In this document: positions 6,952 through 14,249 of the stretch, in pieces | Numbering within the stretch: the first letter of the stretch is position 1 | How the letters are laid out: every line of letters starts with the position of its first letter | From: Verrucomicrobiota bacterium | GTDB taxonomy: Bacteria; Verrucomicrobiota; Verrucomicrobiia; Opitutales; Opitutaceae | Direction: 5' to 3' | NCBI GenBank assembly: GCA_023446735.1 | Contig: JAEXPQ010000199.1 | Span: 1-20,586 of the forward strand | DNA length: 20,586 nt | Notes under the pieces: generated by a model | Databases searched by the model: none | Seen by the model: the letters and a program-made list of their open reading frames with translations, nothing else | What the model was told of the DNA's origin: nothing | Program-made: the position numbers and the translations under genes

Positions 6952-7007
6952 CCGCCCTCCGTCGTCCGTCGTCCGTCGTCTGTCGTCCGTCGTCCGTCTT
7001 CCGCCCT
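6952..7007 (+). repeat. Heptad repeat array, 8 units, CCGTCGT-like
   Basis: Eight 7-bp units in strict phase run to six bases before the coaB ATG. Four of the units are exactly CCGTCGT; the others are CTGTCGT, CCGTCTT and two CCGCCCT units at the ends. It is the longest and most regular heptad array in the window. Because seven is not a multiple of three, it could not serve as an in-frame coding repeat. It forms a C/T-only-plus-G leader without any purine-rich ribosome site. Confidence 0.85.
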
Positions 7008-7013
7008 CCTCCC

Positions 7014-7649
7014 ATGAAGATCCTTGTCACCGCCGGAGCAACACGCGAGCCGCTCGACGAAGTCCGTTTCGTCTCCAACGTCAGCACCGGCAAGACCGGC
7101 GCCGCGCTGGCCGACGCGCTCGCCGGCTTCGGCCACGAGGTCACCCTGCTGCGCGGCGAAGGCTCGGCCAGGCCGCAGCACGTGCCTGACTGCGAGACGT
7201 TTTCCTCCTGCGCCGACCTCTTCGCACGCCTCCAGCGGCGCCTCAGCTCCGGACAGTTCGACGCCGTGGTGATGACCGCCGCCGTCGCCGACTACCGGCC
7301 CGACACGACACAGTCCGGCAAGATCCGCTCCGATGCCGAGGAACTCGTCGTGCGCCTCGTGCGCAACCCGAAGATTCTGCCGCAGCTCAAATCCCTCTCG
7401 CCGCGCCCATTGCGCGTCGTCGGCTTCAAGTTCACCGTCGGCGCCGATTTCGAGACGCGGCGTGCCGCCGTGCTCGCCCAGTGGGCCGCCGGCGGGGTCG
7501 ATGTCACCGTCCATAACGACCTGCACGAGATCCGTTCTTCGGCGACACACCCCTTCTACCTCTGGGGGCCGCCGGCCACGACGCCACTTCTGCTCACCGG
7601 CGTGCCGGCCCTCGCCACCGCGATGAATGTCGTGTGGTCGAAGGCCTGA
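7014..7649 (+). CDS. coaB: Phosphopantothenate-cysteine ligase (CoaB)
   Basis: This 211-residue protein corresponds to the C-terminal half of Dfp/CoaBC. It activates 4'-phosphopantothenate with a nucleotide triphosphate (CTP in most bacteria) and joins it to cysteine. Motifs seen are the start ILVTAGATREPLDEVRFVSN, the Rossmann STGKTGAALA, MTAAVADYRP at about 85-94, and SGKIRSD with Lys103, the position of the invariant KIKK lysine. The family Asn-Asp pair appears in VHNDLHEI. It is separate from, and follows, the CoaC-type gene; most bacteria fuse the two. The ATG at 7014 gives the canonical N-terminus. The leader carries an eight-unit heptad array instead of a Shine-Dalgarno motif. Its 3' end faces the convergent phosphofructokinase gene. 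Confidence 0.93.
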   Translation: MKILVTAGATREPLDEVRFVSNVSTGKTGAALADALAGFGHEVTLLRGEGSARPQHVPDCETFSSCADLFARLQRRLSSGQFDAVVMTAAVADYRPDTTQSGKIRSDAEELVVRLVRNPKILPQLKSLSPRPLRVVGFKFTVGADFETRRAAVLAQWAAGGVDVTVHNDLHEIRSSATHPFYLWGPPATTPLLLTGVPALATAMNVVWSKA

Positions 7650-7660
7650 GGCAGGGCCCA

Positions 7661-7676
7661 GGGCGCCACCGCGCCC
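7661..7676. terminator. Weak GC hairpin between convergent coaB and pfk
   Basis: GGGCGC, loop CACC and GCGCCC form a 6-bp stem 11 bases after the coaB stop. No T-run follows on either strand, so it is at best a weak or factor-assisted terminator. The remainder of the 148-base spacer (7650-7797) is GC-rich with no other feature I can support. Confidence 0.3.
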
Positions 7677-7797
7677 GCTTACCCGCCGCGGTCCGGCTCC
7701 GCGCGGTGTCACGGAATCCTGGATGGCGCGCGCCGATCTGCGCGTGGGGGAGCCGGCCAGCGGCGCGCCCACGGTTCGGCTTCAGCGCCAGTCGCGT

Positions 7798-9066
7798 TCA
7801 CTCGAACCGCGCCGACTGCCCGGTCGCGGCGAGCACGGAACGCCAGCCCGCGCCCTCGGGATCCACGCGTTTGCGCTGTGTGGCGAGCAACTCGATCGGC
7901 ACGTGCACGAACTCGTCGTGCATCAACCCGATCACGAGCCCGGTCTTGCCGGCCATCGCGGCATGCACCGCGTGGCGCGCGAACTGGTCGCAGAGGATCG
8001 CATCCTCGGCGTCGGCCGGCACGGCGCGCACGATGTAGCTCGGGTCGATGTAGCGGATCGTCGTCTCGACCTGCTCAGCCTTGAAATAGGCGCCGATCTC
8101 GTCGCGCAGGAACGCGCCGATGTCCTTCAGCTTCGCGTTGCCGGAGGCGTCGCGCCCCGCCGCCGGCCCTGCGAGCAGGTCCTGGCCCGCGCCCTCGGCC
8201 ACGGCGATGAGCGCATGGTTGCGGTCGAGCACGCGCCGCTTGAGCGCGGCCAGGAACCCACCCGGGCCCTCGAGCCGGAACGGCACCTCGGGGATCAGGC
8301 AGAAGTTCACGTCCTGGCTGGCGAGAGTGGCGCCGGTGGTGATGAACCCGGCGTCGCGCCCCATGAGCTTCACGATCGAGATGCCGTTGCGCACGCTGTG
8401 CGCCTCGGTGTGCGCACAGGTCAGGATCCGCGCCGCCTGCTCGACCGCCGTGAAGTAGCCGAAGGTCCGCGACACGAAGGCCACGTCGTTGTCGACCGTC
8501 TTCGGGATCCCGACCACCGCGAGCGGGTGGCCGCGGCGCCGCGCCTCCTGGAAGAGGTCGTTGCCGCCGCGCTGCGTGCCGTCGCCGCCGATGGTGAAGA
8601 GCAGGTTCACCCCGAGCGCAACGAGGTGGTCGACGGCGATGGCGGTGTCCACCGGGCCGCGCGAGGTGCCGAGCATCGTGCCGCCCTCGGTGTGGATCTT
8701 GTCGACGTCGTTGAGCGTCAGCTTGAGCGGCGGCCGACCGCGCGCGGGGTCGAGCCCGCGGTAGCCATCGCGGAAGCCGAGGATCTCCCGCACCCCGTAC
8801 GCGTGGTGCAGCTCGAGGAAGAGCGAGCGGATCACGTTGTTGATGCCCGGGCACAGCCCGCCGCAGGTCACGATGCCCGCGCGGACCTTCGCCGGTTCGA
8901 AGAAGAGCTTCGCCCGTGGCCCGGCGAGCTCGAAGCCCCCGGTCTCGGGCGACGCGGTCGGCGCCGCGGCGTCGCGGACGAGCGCGGCCGGCACACGCAG
9001 CGAGTCGCACACGTGGCGGCGCAGCGGGGAATCGAAACAGGGTTCGCCGAGCAAGGTGATGTTCAT
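7798..9066 (-). CDS. pfkA: ATP-type 6-phosphofructokinase (plant/trypanosome-like group)
   Basis: This 422-residue enzyme phosphorylates fructose 6-phosphate to fructose 1,6-bisphosphate in glycolysis. It is longer than E. coli PfkA (320) because of an N-terminal extension of about 60 residues before GIVTCGGLCPGINNVI. The phosphate-donor motif reads GGDGT (Asp162-Gly163): Gly after GGD marks ATP enzymes, whereas pyrophosphate enzymes carry Asp. The next motif reads PKTVDND with Lys189, which is shared by PPi enzymes and by the ATP enzymes of plants and trypanosomatids. This combination points to the long-form ATP group, but donor choice needs an assay. The substrate-binding stretch KLMGRDAGFI is intact. 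The ATG at 9066 gives a plausible beginning. It sits on the opposite strand inside the CoA gene group, convergent with coaB and divergent from coaX. Confidence 0.92.
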   Translation of the reverse strand: MNITLLGEPCFDSPLRRHVCDSLRVPAALVRDAAAPTASPETGGFELAGPRAKLFFEPAKVRAGIVTCGGLCPGINNVIRSLFLELHHAYGVREILGFRDGYRGLDPARGRPPLKLTLNDVDKIHTEGGTMLGTSRGPVDTAIAVDHLVALGVNLLFTIGGDGTQRGGNDLFQEARRRGHPLAVVGIPKTVDNDVAFVSRTFGYFTAVEQAARILTCAHTEAHSVRNGISIVKLMGRDAGFITTGATLASQDVNFCLIPEVPFRLEGPGGFLAALKRRVLDRNHALIAVAEGAGQDLLAGPAAGRDASGNAKLKDIGAFLRDEIGAYFKAEQVETTIRYIDPSYIVRAVPADAEDAILCDQFARHAVHAAMAGKTGLVIGLMHDEFVHVPIELLATQRKRVDPEGAGWRSVLAATGQSARFE

Positions 9067-9277
9067 GGGTGGGCGGCGGAAAACGCGCGGCGCGAGTTCT
9101 GTCCGCGCGGTGCGGAAATTTCGAGCACAACGTTCGCCGCCCTTCGCTCCCCCTCAAGTCTCCACTCCCGCTCATGCTCCTGCGCTTCCTCCTGCTCCGC
9201 CAGGCCCGCTGCCACCCTCGCCCCGGCCTGAAACTTGCGGGTGGCGAAGCCGAAACCGGCGCCTACACTTCCGCCCC

Positions 9278-10030
9278 ATGCGCGTCCTGCTGCTCTCCAT
9301 CGGCAACACCTCGCTGCTCGGCGGCGTGATCACGCTCGGCCGCCTCGAGCGCCGTTTCCGGACGCCGGTCGCCGATGTGAAGACCGAGACAAAGCTGCGC
9401 CGCTTTCTTGCCGCCGAAGTGAGCGGTCCGGTCGATCGCGCGGCGCTGTGCTCGGTCGTGCCGGAGCTCACCCTGCCGCTCTGTGCCGCGGTGAAACGCC
9501 GTTGCGGCGTCGCCCCGCGCGTGCTGCGCGCCGAGGGCAACCACAGCCTCACGATCGCCTACAAGCGGCCCCGCGAACTCGGGGCCGACCGCGTGGCCGC
9601 GGCGCTCGGCGCCCATTTCTCCTACCCGGGCCGCGACAAGGTCGTGGTTGATTTCGGCACCGCCACCACCGTGACCGCGATCGCCGCCGACGGCACCGTG
9701 GCCGGCGGCGCGATCCTGCCCGGGTTCAGCCTGTGGGCCGAGATGCTCGCCGCGCGCACCGCGCAGCTACCGAAAGTCGACGCCCCCCCGCCGAAGACCG
9801 CCCTCGGCCGCGCGCCGCGGGAAGCGATCGCCGCCGGCCTGCACTTCGGCCACGCCGGCGCCGTGCGGGAACTGGTCGACCGCGTGGCCCGCGAGGCCTT
9901 CGGCGGCCGGAAGCGCCCGCTCGTGCTCGCCACCGGCGGCAATGCGGCGCGTTTCGAGCGCGAGAATCTCTTTGCCGAAAACGTGCCCGATCTGATTCTC
10001 CTCGGCCTTCACGCCTTCGCCTATGCTTAG
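9278..10030 (+). CDS. coaX: Type III pantothenate kinase (CoaX)
   Basis: CoaX (250 residues) phosphorylates pantothenate at the first step of CoA synthesis proper and is insensitive to CoA feedback. The ASKHA-fold signatures are present: ELGADR with Asp104 (pantothenate/catalytic site), VVVDFGTATT with Asp125, GGAILPG, and the C-terminal LATGGNA. The N-terminal phosphate-binding loop reads SIGNTSLLGG: the residue that is Asp in the usual DxGNT motif is Ser7 here. That Asp normally contacts ATP phosphates and metal, so the substitution is notable although the rest of the site is intact. The ATG at 9278 gives the expected N-terminus two residues before the first strand; there is no Shine-Dalgarno motif. 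It overlaps panD by eight bases, implying translational coupling. Confidence 0.93.
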   Translation: MRVLLLSIGNTSLLGGVITLGRLERRFRTPVADVKTETKLRRFLAAEVSGPVDRAALCSVVPELTLPLCAAVKRRCGVAPRVLRAEGNHSLTIAYKRPRELGADRVAAALGAHFSYPGRDKVVVDFGTATTVTAIAADGTVAGGAILPGFSLWAEMLAARTAQLPKVDAPPPKTALGRAPREAIAAGLHFGHAGAVRELVDRVAREAFGGRKRPLVLATGGNAARFERENLFAENVPDLILLGLHAFAYA

Positions 10031-10394
10031 GACCTTCCTCCGCGCCAAGCTCCACCGTGCAGTCGTCACCTCGGCCGATCCCGACTACGAGGGCTCGATC
10101 TCGATCGACCGCGCGCTTTGCCGCGAGGCTGGGCTGCTCGAGTTCGAGCAGGTCGACATCTACGACATCAATAACGGTGCGCGTTTCACGACCTACGTCA
10201 TCTACGGCGAACCCGGCCAGATCCAGATCAACGGCGCGGCGGCGCGACTGGTCGATGTGGGCGATCGCGTGATCATCTGCGCCTACCTCGGGCTCGAGAC
10301 CGCCGAGATCGCCCAGCACACCGCCCGCATCGTACAGGTCGGCCCCGCCAATCAGGTCGTATCCGTCCACACGAACGGCGTGCGTCAGCCGTAG
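10023..10394 (+). CDS. panD: Aspartate 1-decarboxylase (PanD) proenzyme
   Basis: This 123-residue proenzyme makes beta-alanine from aspartate for condensation with pantoate. It self-cleaves at the Gly24-Ser25 bond in YEGS, turning Ser25 into the pyruvoyl group. The conserved start MLRTFLRAKLHRAVVTSADP, the NNGARFTTYVI segment containing the Thr57/Tyr58 pair, and NGAAARL in the later barrel are all visible. Length is normal (E. coli 126). Its start lies inside coaX, eight bases before the end of the coaX stop, so it is very probably translated by re-initiation from coaX. In E. coli maturation needs PanZ; many other bacteria do not, and no maturation factor is seen nearby. Confidence 0.97.
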   Translation: MLRTFLRAKLHRAVVTSADPDYEGSISIDRALCREAGLLEFEQVDIYDINNGARFTTYVIYGEPGQIQINGAAARLVDVGDRVIICAYLGLETAEIAQHTARIVQVGPANQVVSVHTNGVRQP

Positions 10395-10542
10395 GGCATC
10401 GCCGCAATCCGAGCGTGCTCGCCCGCGGAGGGCCGGCCTGTGGCGCTCTCCGCTATCGCCCGCGGAGCGAACAACGCCGCAGGCGCCTTGGGGGCGGAGC
10501 TCGCCCGAGCCGCGGTTCACTCCAACGGATCGATCGCGCCGT

Positions 10543-10559
10543 CGTGAAAACGTTTCACG
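10543..10559. promoter_or_regulatory. 17-base inverted repeat, candidate operator
   Basis: CGTGAAAACGTTTCACG has perfect 7-base arms around a 3-base centre. It lies in the 281-base spacer between panD and the GreA/GreB-like gene, 117 bases before that gene's ATG. The AT-rich core stands out against the GC-rich surroundings. It resembles LacI-family operators in having AACGTTT at the centre, but the half-sites are spaced for a 3-base centre, so the regulator is unknown. The spacer also holds a 12-base direct repeat, TCGCCCGCGGAG, at 10419-10430 and 10456-10467. Confidence 0.5.
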
Positions 10560-10619
10560 TTACGGCGAAATCCGGGCTTGGCGCGGTCGCCTCGGCCCCT
10601 TTGCTTGGCGGCTTACCCA

Positions 10620-10648
10620 CACCGTGCCGCCCCCCTGCGGGCACGGTG
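10620..10648 (+). promoter_or_regulatory. Leader hairpin upstream of the GreA/GreB-like gene
   Basis: A perfect 9-bp stem (CACCGTGCC at 10620-10628 with 10640-10648) and an 11-base C-rich loop end 27 bases before the ATG at 10676. No T-run follows, so a terminator is unlikely. Transcript-leader control is inference. Confidence 0.4.
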
Positions 10649-10675
10649 CCCCACCTCGCAGCCGTTACCCCGATC

Positions 10676-11155
10676 ATGGACAAATCCACCCTCCTGAAAA
10701 CCATCGTCGAAGCCCTGGCCAACGAGTTTGCCCTGCAGAACGAAGCCGCCGAGGACGCCCATCGGGAAGCCACCAACGACGAAAGCCGAGCGGAGGATCG
10801 TTACGACATGAGGGGCCAACTCGCCGCGTATCTCGCCGCCGGCCAGGCCAAGCTCGCCGACGAGGTTGCCAACGCCATCGCCGCCTTCCGCAACATCCCG
10901 GTACGCGTGTTCGGCCCGCAGGAACCGGCCGCCGTCGGGGCGCTTGTGCGGCTCGAGGCCCGCGGCTCCCAGAGCGTCTATTTCCTCGGGCCCGCGCACG
11001 GCGGCCTCGAAGTCCAGGTCAACGGCGACGAGGTCATGGTCGTCACCCCGTCCTCTCCTCTCGGTCGCTCGCTCATGGGCCGGCGCTCCGGCGAGCGCGT
11101 GTCGCTGCCGCAGGGCGCTCGCACCGTGGAGCACACCATCGCGGCGGTGGAGTGA
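10676..11155 (+). CDS. GreA/GreB C-terminal-domain-like protein
   Basis: This 159-residue protein begins with a helical region whose segment AAEDAHREATNDESRAEDRYD is acidic and coiled-coil-like. It ends with a domain resembling the GreA/GreB C-terminal FKBP-like fold: VVTPSSPLGRSLMGRRSGERV is the diagnostic stretch (compare SPLGRALLGK in Gre factors). Related proteins in proteobacteria and Verrucomicrobiota are annotated as GreA/GreB-family elongation factors. True Gre factors bind the RNA polymerase secondary channel and stimulate transcript cleavage. Whether this helical part has the acidic tip needed for cleavage is unclear, so a different polymerase-channel role is possible. The ATG at 10676 (MDKSTLLKTIVEAL) starts the conserved helix; the upstream frame is open but looks non-coding. 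A 17-base inverted repeat and a hairpin precede it. Confidence 0.75.
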   Translation: MDKSTLLKTIVEALANEFALQNEAAEDAHREATNDESRAEDRYDMRGQLAAYLAAGQAKLADEVANAIAAFRNIPVRVFGPQEPAAVGALVRLEARGSQSVYFLGPAHGGLEVQVNGDEVMVVTPSSPLGRSLMGRRSGERVSLPQGARTVEHTIAAVE

Positions 11156-11285
11156 CCGCGCGACACCAGCGCTCCAGCCGGGCGGGACCGCCGATGCCGT
11201 GTCGCCGATCCTCGCCGCTTTGCGTTTGCCGCGCGCCGCGCCCGCTTCCACCGTGCGCCCAGCACGTTTTCCCCGCGGGAAACAC

Positions 11286-11361
<76 letters not shown>

Positions 11362-11413
11362 ACTCCGCGTTTTCCCGCCTGACGCCCGGCACGAATTCGG
11401 CTCCGCTGCGGGC

Positions 11414-13534
11414 ATGTTGAAACTTCTGCTCGCCCCTCTCCTGGGCTGCGTTGCCCTTGGCCTCGCCCGGGCGGATTCGGCCAATCCGCTCCTCGCGCCC
11501 AGCGACCTCCAGTTTGGCTACCCGCGCTTCGACCTCATCCGCGACGACCATTTCCGCCCCGCCTATGAGGCGGCCATGGCGGAGAACCTCCGCGAAATCG
11601 AGTCCATCGCCACCGATCCGGCCGCACCGACGTTCGCCAACACCATCGAGGCCCTCGAGCGCGCCGGCTTCGCCCTCGAGCGCGTCGAACGGATCTTCGG
11701 CGGTCTCAACTCCACCAACACCAATCCCGCCCGCCAGGCCGTGGAGCAGGAGATGGCGCCCCGGCTCGCCGCCCACGCCGACGCCGTCCTGCTCAATCCC
11801 GCGCTCTTCGCGCGCATCGATGCGCTCCACGCGCGGCGCGCCGAGCTCGGCCTCGATCCCGAGTCCCTCCGCGCCCTCGAGCGCACGCACACCGGCTTCG
11901 TTCGCTCCGGCGCCCGCCTCGGCGCGCCCGAGCAGGAACGCCTCCGCGCCCTCAACGCCGAGCTCGCCACGCTCGAGACCTCGTTCTCCCAGAACCTTCT
12001 GAAGGAGACCAACGCCTCGGCCGTCCTCGTCGCCACGCGGGCCGAGCTCGCCGGCTGGTCCGAGGCGGCCATCACCGCCGCCGCCGCGGCCGCGAAGGCC
12101 GCCGGCCATGAGGGCCAGTACCTCGTCCGCCTCGTCAACACCACCGGCCAGCCGCCGCTCGACTCGCTCACCGACCGCGCCGTGCGCCAACGCCTCCAGC
12201 AGGCCTCGCTCGTCCGCGGCTCCCGCGGCGGCGAGTTCGACAACCGCGCCATCGTCTCGCGCCTCGCCCGCGTCCGCGCCGAACGCGCCGCCCTCCTCGG
12301 CTACGCCCACCACGCCGCCTTCATCCTCGACGACCAGACCGCCCGCACCGCCGAGGCCGTCGACAAGCTCCTGCTCCGCCTCGCCCCCGCCGCCGTGGCC
12401 AACGCCCGCCGCGAGGCGGTCGATCTCCAGCGCCTCCTCGCCGCCGACCACCCCGGCGCCGAGCTCGCGCCCTGGGATTGGGCGTACTACTCCGAGAAGG
12501 TCCGCGCCGAGAAGTACGCCTTCGACGAGTCGCAGCTTCGCCCCTACTTCGAGCTCAACCGCGTGCTCAACGACGGCGTGTTCTACGCCGCCACCAAGCT
12601 CTACGGCATCACCTTCCGCCCGCGCACCGACCTCCCCCGCTACCATCCCGACACCTCGGTGTACGAGGTGTTCGACACCGACGGCGCCCCGCTCGCGCTC
12701 CTCATCGTCGACGCCTACTCCCGCCCGTCCAAGCGCGGCGGCGCCTGGGCCAACGCGTACGTGGCCCAATCCGGCCTGCGCGGCACGCGCCCCGTGATCG
12801 GCTTCCACCTCAACGTCCCGCCGCCGCCCGCCGGCGAGCCCACCCTGCTCACCTACGACGAGGTCAACACCGCCTTCCACGAGTTTGGCCACAACCTCCA
12901 TGCGCTCTTCTCCGCGGTGCGGTATCCGCGTTTCGCCGGCACCAGCGTGCCGCGCGACTTCGTCGAGTTCCCCTCCCAGGTGAACGAAATGTGGACCACC
13001 TGGCCGGAGGTGCTCGCCCACTACGCGAAGCACCACCGGACCGGCGAACCGCTGCCGGCCGAGCTCGTCGCGAAGCTCGAGGCCGCCGCCAAGTTCAACC
13101 AAGGCCACGCCACCACCGAGTACCTCGCCGCCGCCCTGCTCGACCAGGCCTGGCACCGCCTCTCCGCCGCCGAGGTGCCCGAGGCCGACGGCGTGCTCGC
13201 GTTCGAGGCCGCCGCCCTGCGGCGCGCCGGGATGGACTTCGCGCCCGTGCCGCCCCGCTACCGCAGCACGTACTTCAACCACATCTTCTCCGGCGGCTAC
13301 GAGGCCGGCTACTATTCCTACATCTGGGCCGAGGTGCTCGACGCCGACACCGTCGCCTGGTTCAAGCGCAACGGCGGTCTGCAACGCGCCAACGGCGACC
13401 GCTTCCGTGCCATGCTGCTCTCGCGCGGTGGCAGCGCCGAGGCGATGGAGCTCTACCGCGCCTTCCGCGGCGGCGAACCGGAGTTGGAGCCGCTCCTCGT
13501 ACGCCGGGGCCTCGCCGCCCCGACTGCCAACTGA
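11414..13534 (+). CDS. dcp: M3-family zinc metallopeptidase, Dcp-like, exported
   Basis: This 706-residue protein matches peptidyl-dipeptidase Dcp / oligopeptidase A (M3 family; E. coli Dcp is 681). The zinc motif is HEFGH (His489, Glu490, His493), with the third ligand expected in FVEFPSQ (Glu518, 25 residues after Glu490... in line with the family HExxH-(x)n-E arrangement). The C-terminal block YFNHIFSGGYEAGYYSYIW is the conserved M3 substrate-contact region with its His and Tyr residues. Residues 1-20 form a signal peptide (MLK, a hydrophobic core, then ARA before Asp), so the enzyme probably works in the periplasm. Dcp enzymes release dipeptides from peptide C-termini; OpdA-type cleavage is the alternative. 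The start at 11414 lies 52 bases after the tRNA. A strong terminator follows the gene. Confidence 0.95.
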   Translation: MLKLLLAPLLGCVALGLARADSANPLLAPSDLQFGYPRFDLIRDDHFRPAYEAAMAENLREIESIATDPAAPTFANTIEALERAGFALERVERIFGGLNSTNTNPARQAVEQEMAPRLAAHADAVLLNPALFARIDALHARRAELGLDPESLRALERTHTGFVRSGARLGAPEQERLRALNAELATLETSFSQNLLKETNASAVLVATRAELAGWSEAAITAAAAAAKAAGHEGQYLVRLVNTTGQPPLDSLTDRAVRQRLQQASLVRGSRGGEFDNRAIVSRLARVRAERAALLGYAHHAAFILDDQTARTAEAVDKLLLRLAPAAVANARREAVDLQRLLAADHPGAELAPWDWAYYSEKVRAEKYAFDESQLRPYFELNRVLNDGVFYAATKLYGITFRPRTDLPRYHPDTSVYEVFDTDGAPLALLIVDAYSRPSKRGGAWANAYVAQSGLRGTRPVIGFHLNVPPPPAGEPTLLTYDEVNTAFHEFGHNLHALFSAVRYPRFAGTSVPRDFVEFPSQVNEMWTTWPEVLAHYAKHHRTGEPLPAELVAKLEAAAKFNQGHATTEYLAAALLDQAWHRLSAAEVPEADGVLAFEAAALRRAGMDFAPVPPRYRSTYFNHIFSGGYEAGYYSYIWAEVLDADTVAWFKRNGGLQRANGDRFRAMLLSRGGSAEAMELYRAFRGGEPELEPLLVRRGLAAPTAN

Positions 13535-13597
13535 CGCGGCCGCCCTGACGCCGCCCGCTACCGGGAGCACGCCCGGCATCGGCCGTTCCACACCCAC

Positions 13598-13630
13598 AAG
13601 CGCCACTCGCCGGAGTGGCGCTTCTTCTTT
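13598..13630 (+). terminator. Intrinsic terminator of the M3 peptidase gene
   Basis: A perfect 11-bp stem, AAGCGCCACTC (13598-13608) with GAGTGGCGCTT (13613-13623), and loop GCCG are followed by CTTCTTT. It lies 64 bases after the peptidase stop. This is the clearest rho-independent terminator in the window. Confidence 0.92.
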
Positions 13631-13695
13631 GGCGGTCAGCCAGCGCGGCCAGCGCGACCGGAAACGAAAAACGTATTCGCACAGCGGACCGAGCC

Positions 13696-14160
13696 ATGCA
13701 CGCTGGCTCCCGCCCTCCCTCGATGCCACCCCCGCCACCCCTGCCGCCATTGTCCCCGCCGCCGGTTCTGTTCTGGTACCGGATCTACTGCTGGGTGCTG
13801 CTCGCGTTCCTGGTGTTCGCCGGTGCGGTGTGCCTGGCCGAAGTCGCCGGCTGGCGCGAGCCGGAGCTTGGGTTGATCGAGCGGGCCTTGACCATCGACA
13901 GCCCGGAGGCGCGCTCAGCGATGATCCGGGAGAAGGTGGACAACGCACGAATCTTCCTCGTGGTCGCGATCATCGGCGTGCCCGCGCTGGCAGTCGGCAT
14001 CCTCTCGACCACGCAATCCTGGGGATTCGGTTACGGACTGGTGCTACTCGTCGCGAGCCTGCCGCTCTGCCTCCCGGTGGCAGCCACGGCCGTCCTCTTC
14101 ATCTTCTGGCTCAAGCCGGAGGTCCCCGCGTATTTCCGCTCCCTGTCCTCCGCCCGGTGA
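13696..14160 (+). CDS. Small membrane protein with Pro-rich N-terminus
   Basis: This 154-residue protein has a proline-rich cytosolic-looking N-terminus (MHAGSRPPSMPPPPPLPPLSPPP) and then three hydrophobic segments: about 32-54, 94-113 and 122-145. I recognise no family. An ATG at 13723 (MPPPPPLPPL) would give 145 residues and is equally plausible; the longer open frame reaching 13615 runs through the upstream terminator and is rejected. There is no Shine-Dalgarno motif at either start. It is a single-gene unit between the terminator and the convergent acetyltransferase gene. Codon bias matches surrounding genes. Confidence 0.65.
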   Translation: MHAGSRPPSMPPPPPLPPLSPPPVLFWYRIYCWVLLAFLVFAGAVCLAEVAGWREPELGLIERALTIDSPEARSAMIREKVDNARIFLVVAIIGVPALAVGILSTTQSWGFGYGLVLLVASLPLCLPVAATAVLFIFWLKPEVPAYFRSLSSAR

Positions 14161-14249
14161 AGCGGAAGCCGTGCTCCGGTGCGGCAAGCCGCCGTCTTGA
14201 AAGACCGGGCACTCACCTCAGCCGGTGGAAGGCCACGATTCGCGCCCGC

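Noticed and set aside
6952..7007. CRISPR-like array
   Set aside because: Unit length is 7 bp with no spacers; it is a simple tandem array.
7798..9066. Pyrophosphate-dependent phosphofructokinase
   Set aside because: The donor motif is GGDG rather than GGDD, so ATP is more likely despite the PKT lysine.
7627..9231. Plus-strand open frame of 534 codons opposite the phosphofructokinase
   Set aside because: It is an antisense shadow of a gene with intact PFK motifs and has no family resemblance.
10543..10559. CcpA (cre) or PurR operator
   Set aside because: The centre has three bases rather than the spacing of cre or PurR sites, so I cannot assign a regulator.
13615..13695. Longer N-terminus for the membrane protein at 13696
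   Set aside because: The ATG at 13615 lies inside the terminator stem of the previous gene.
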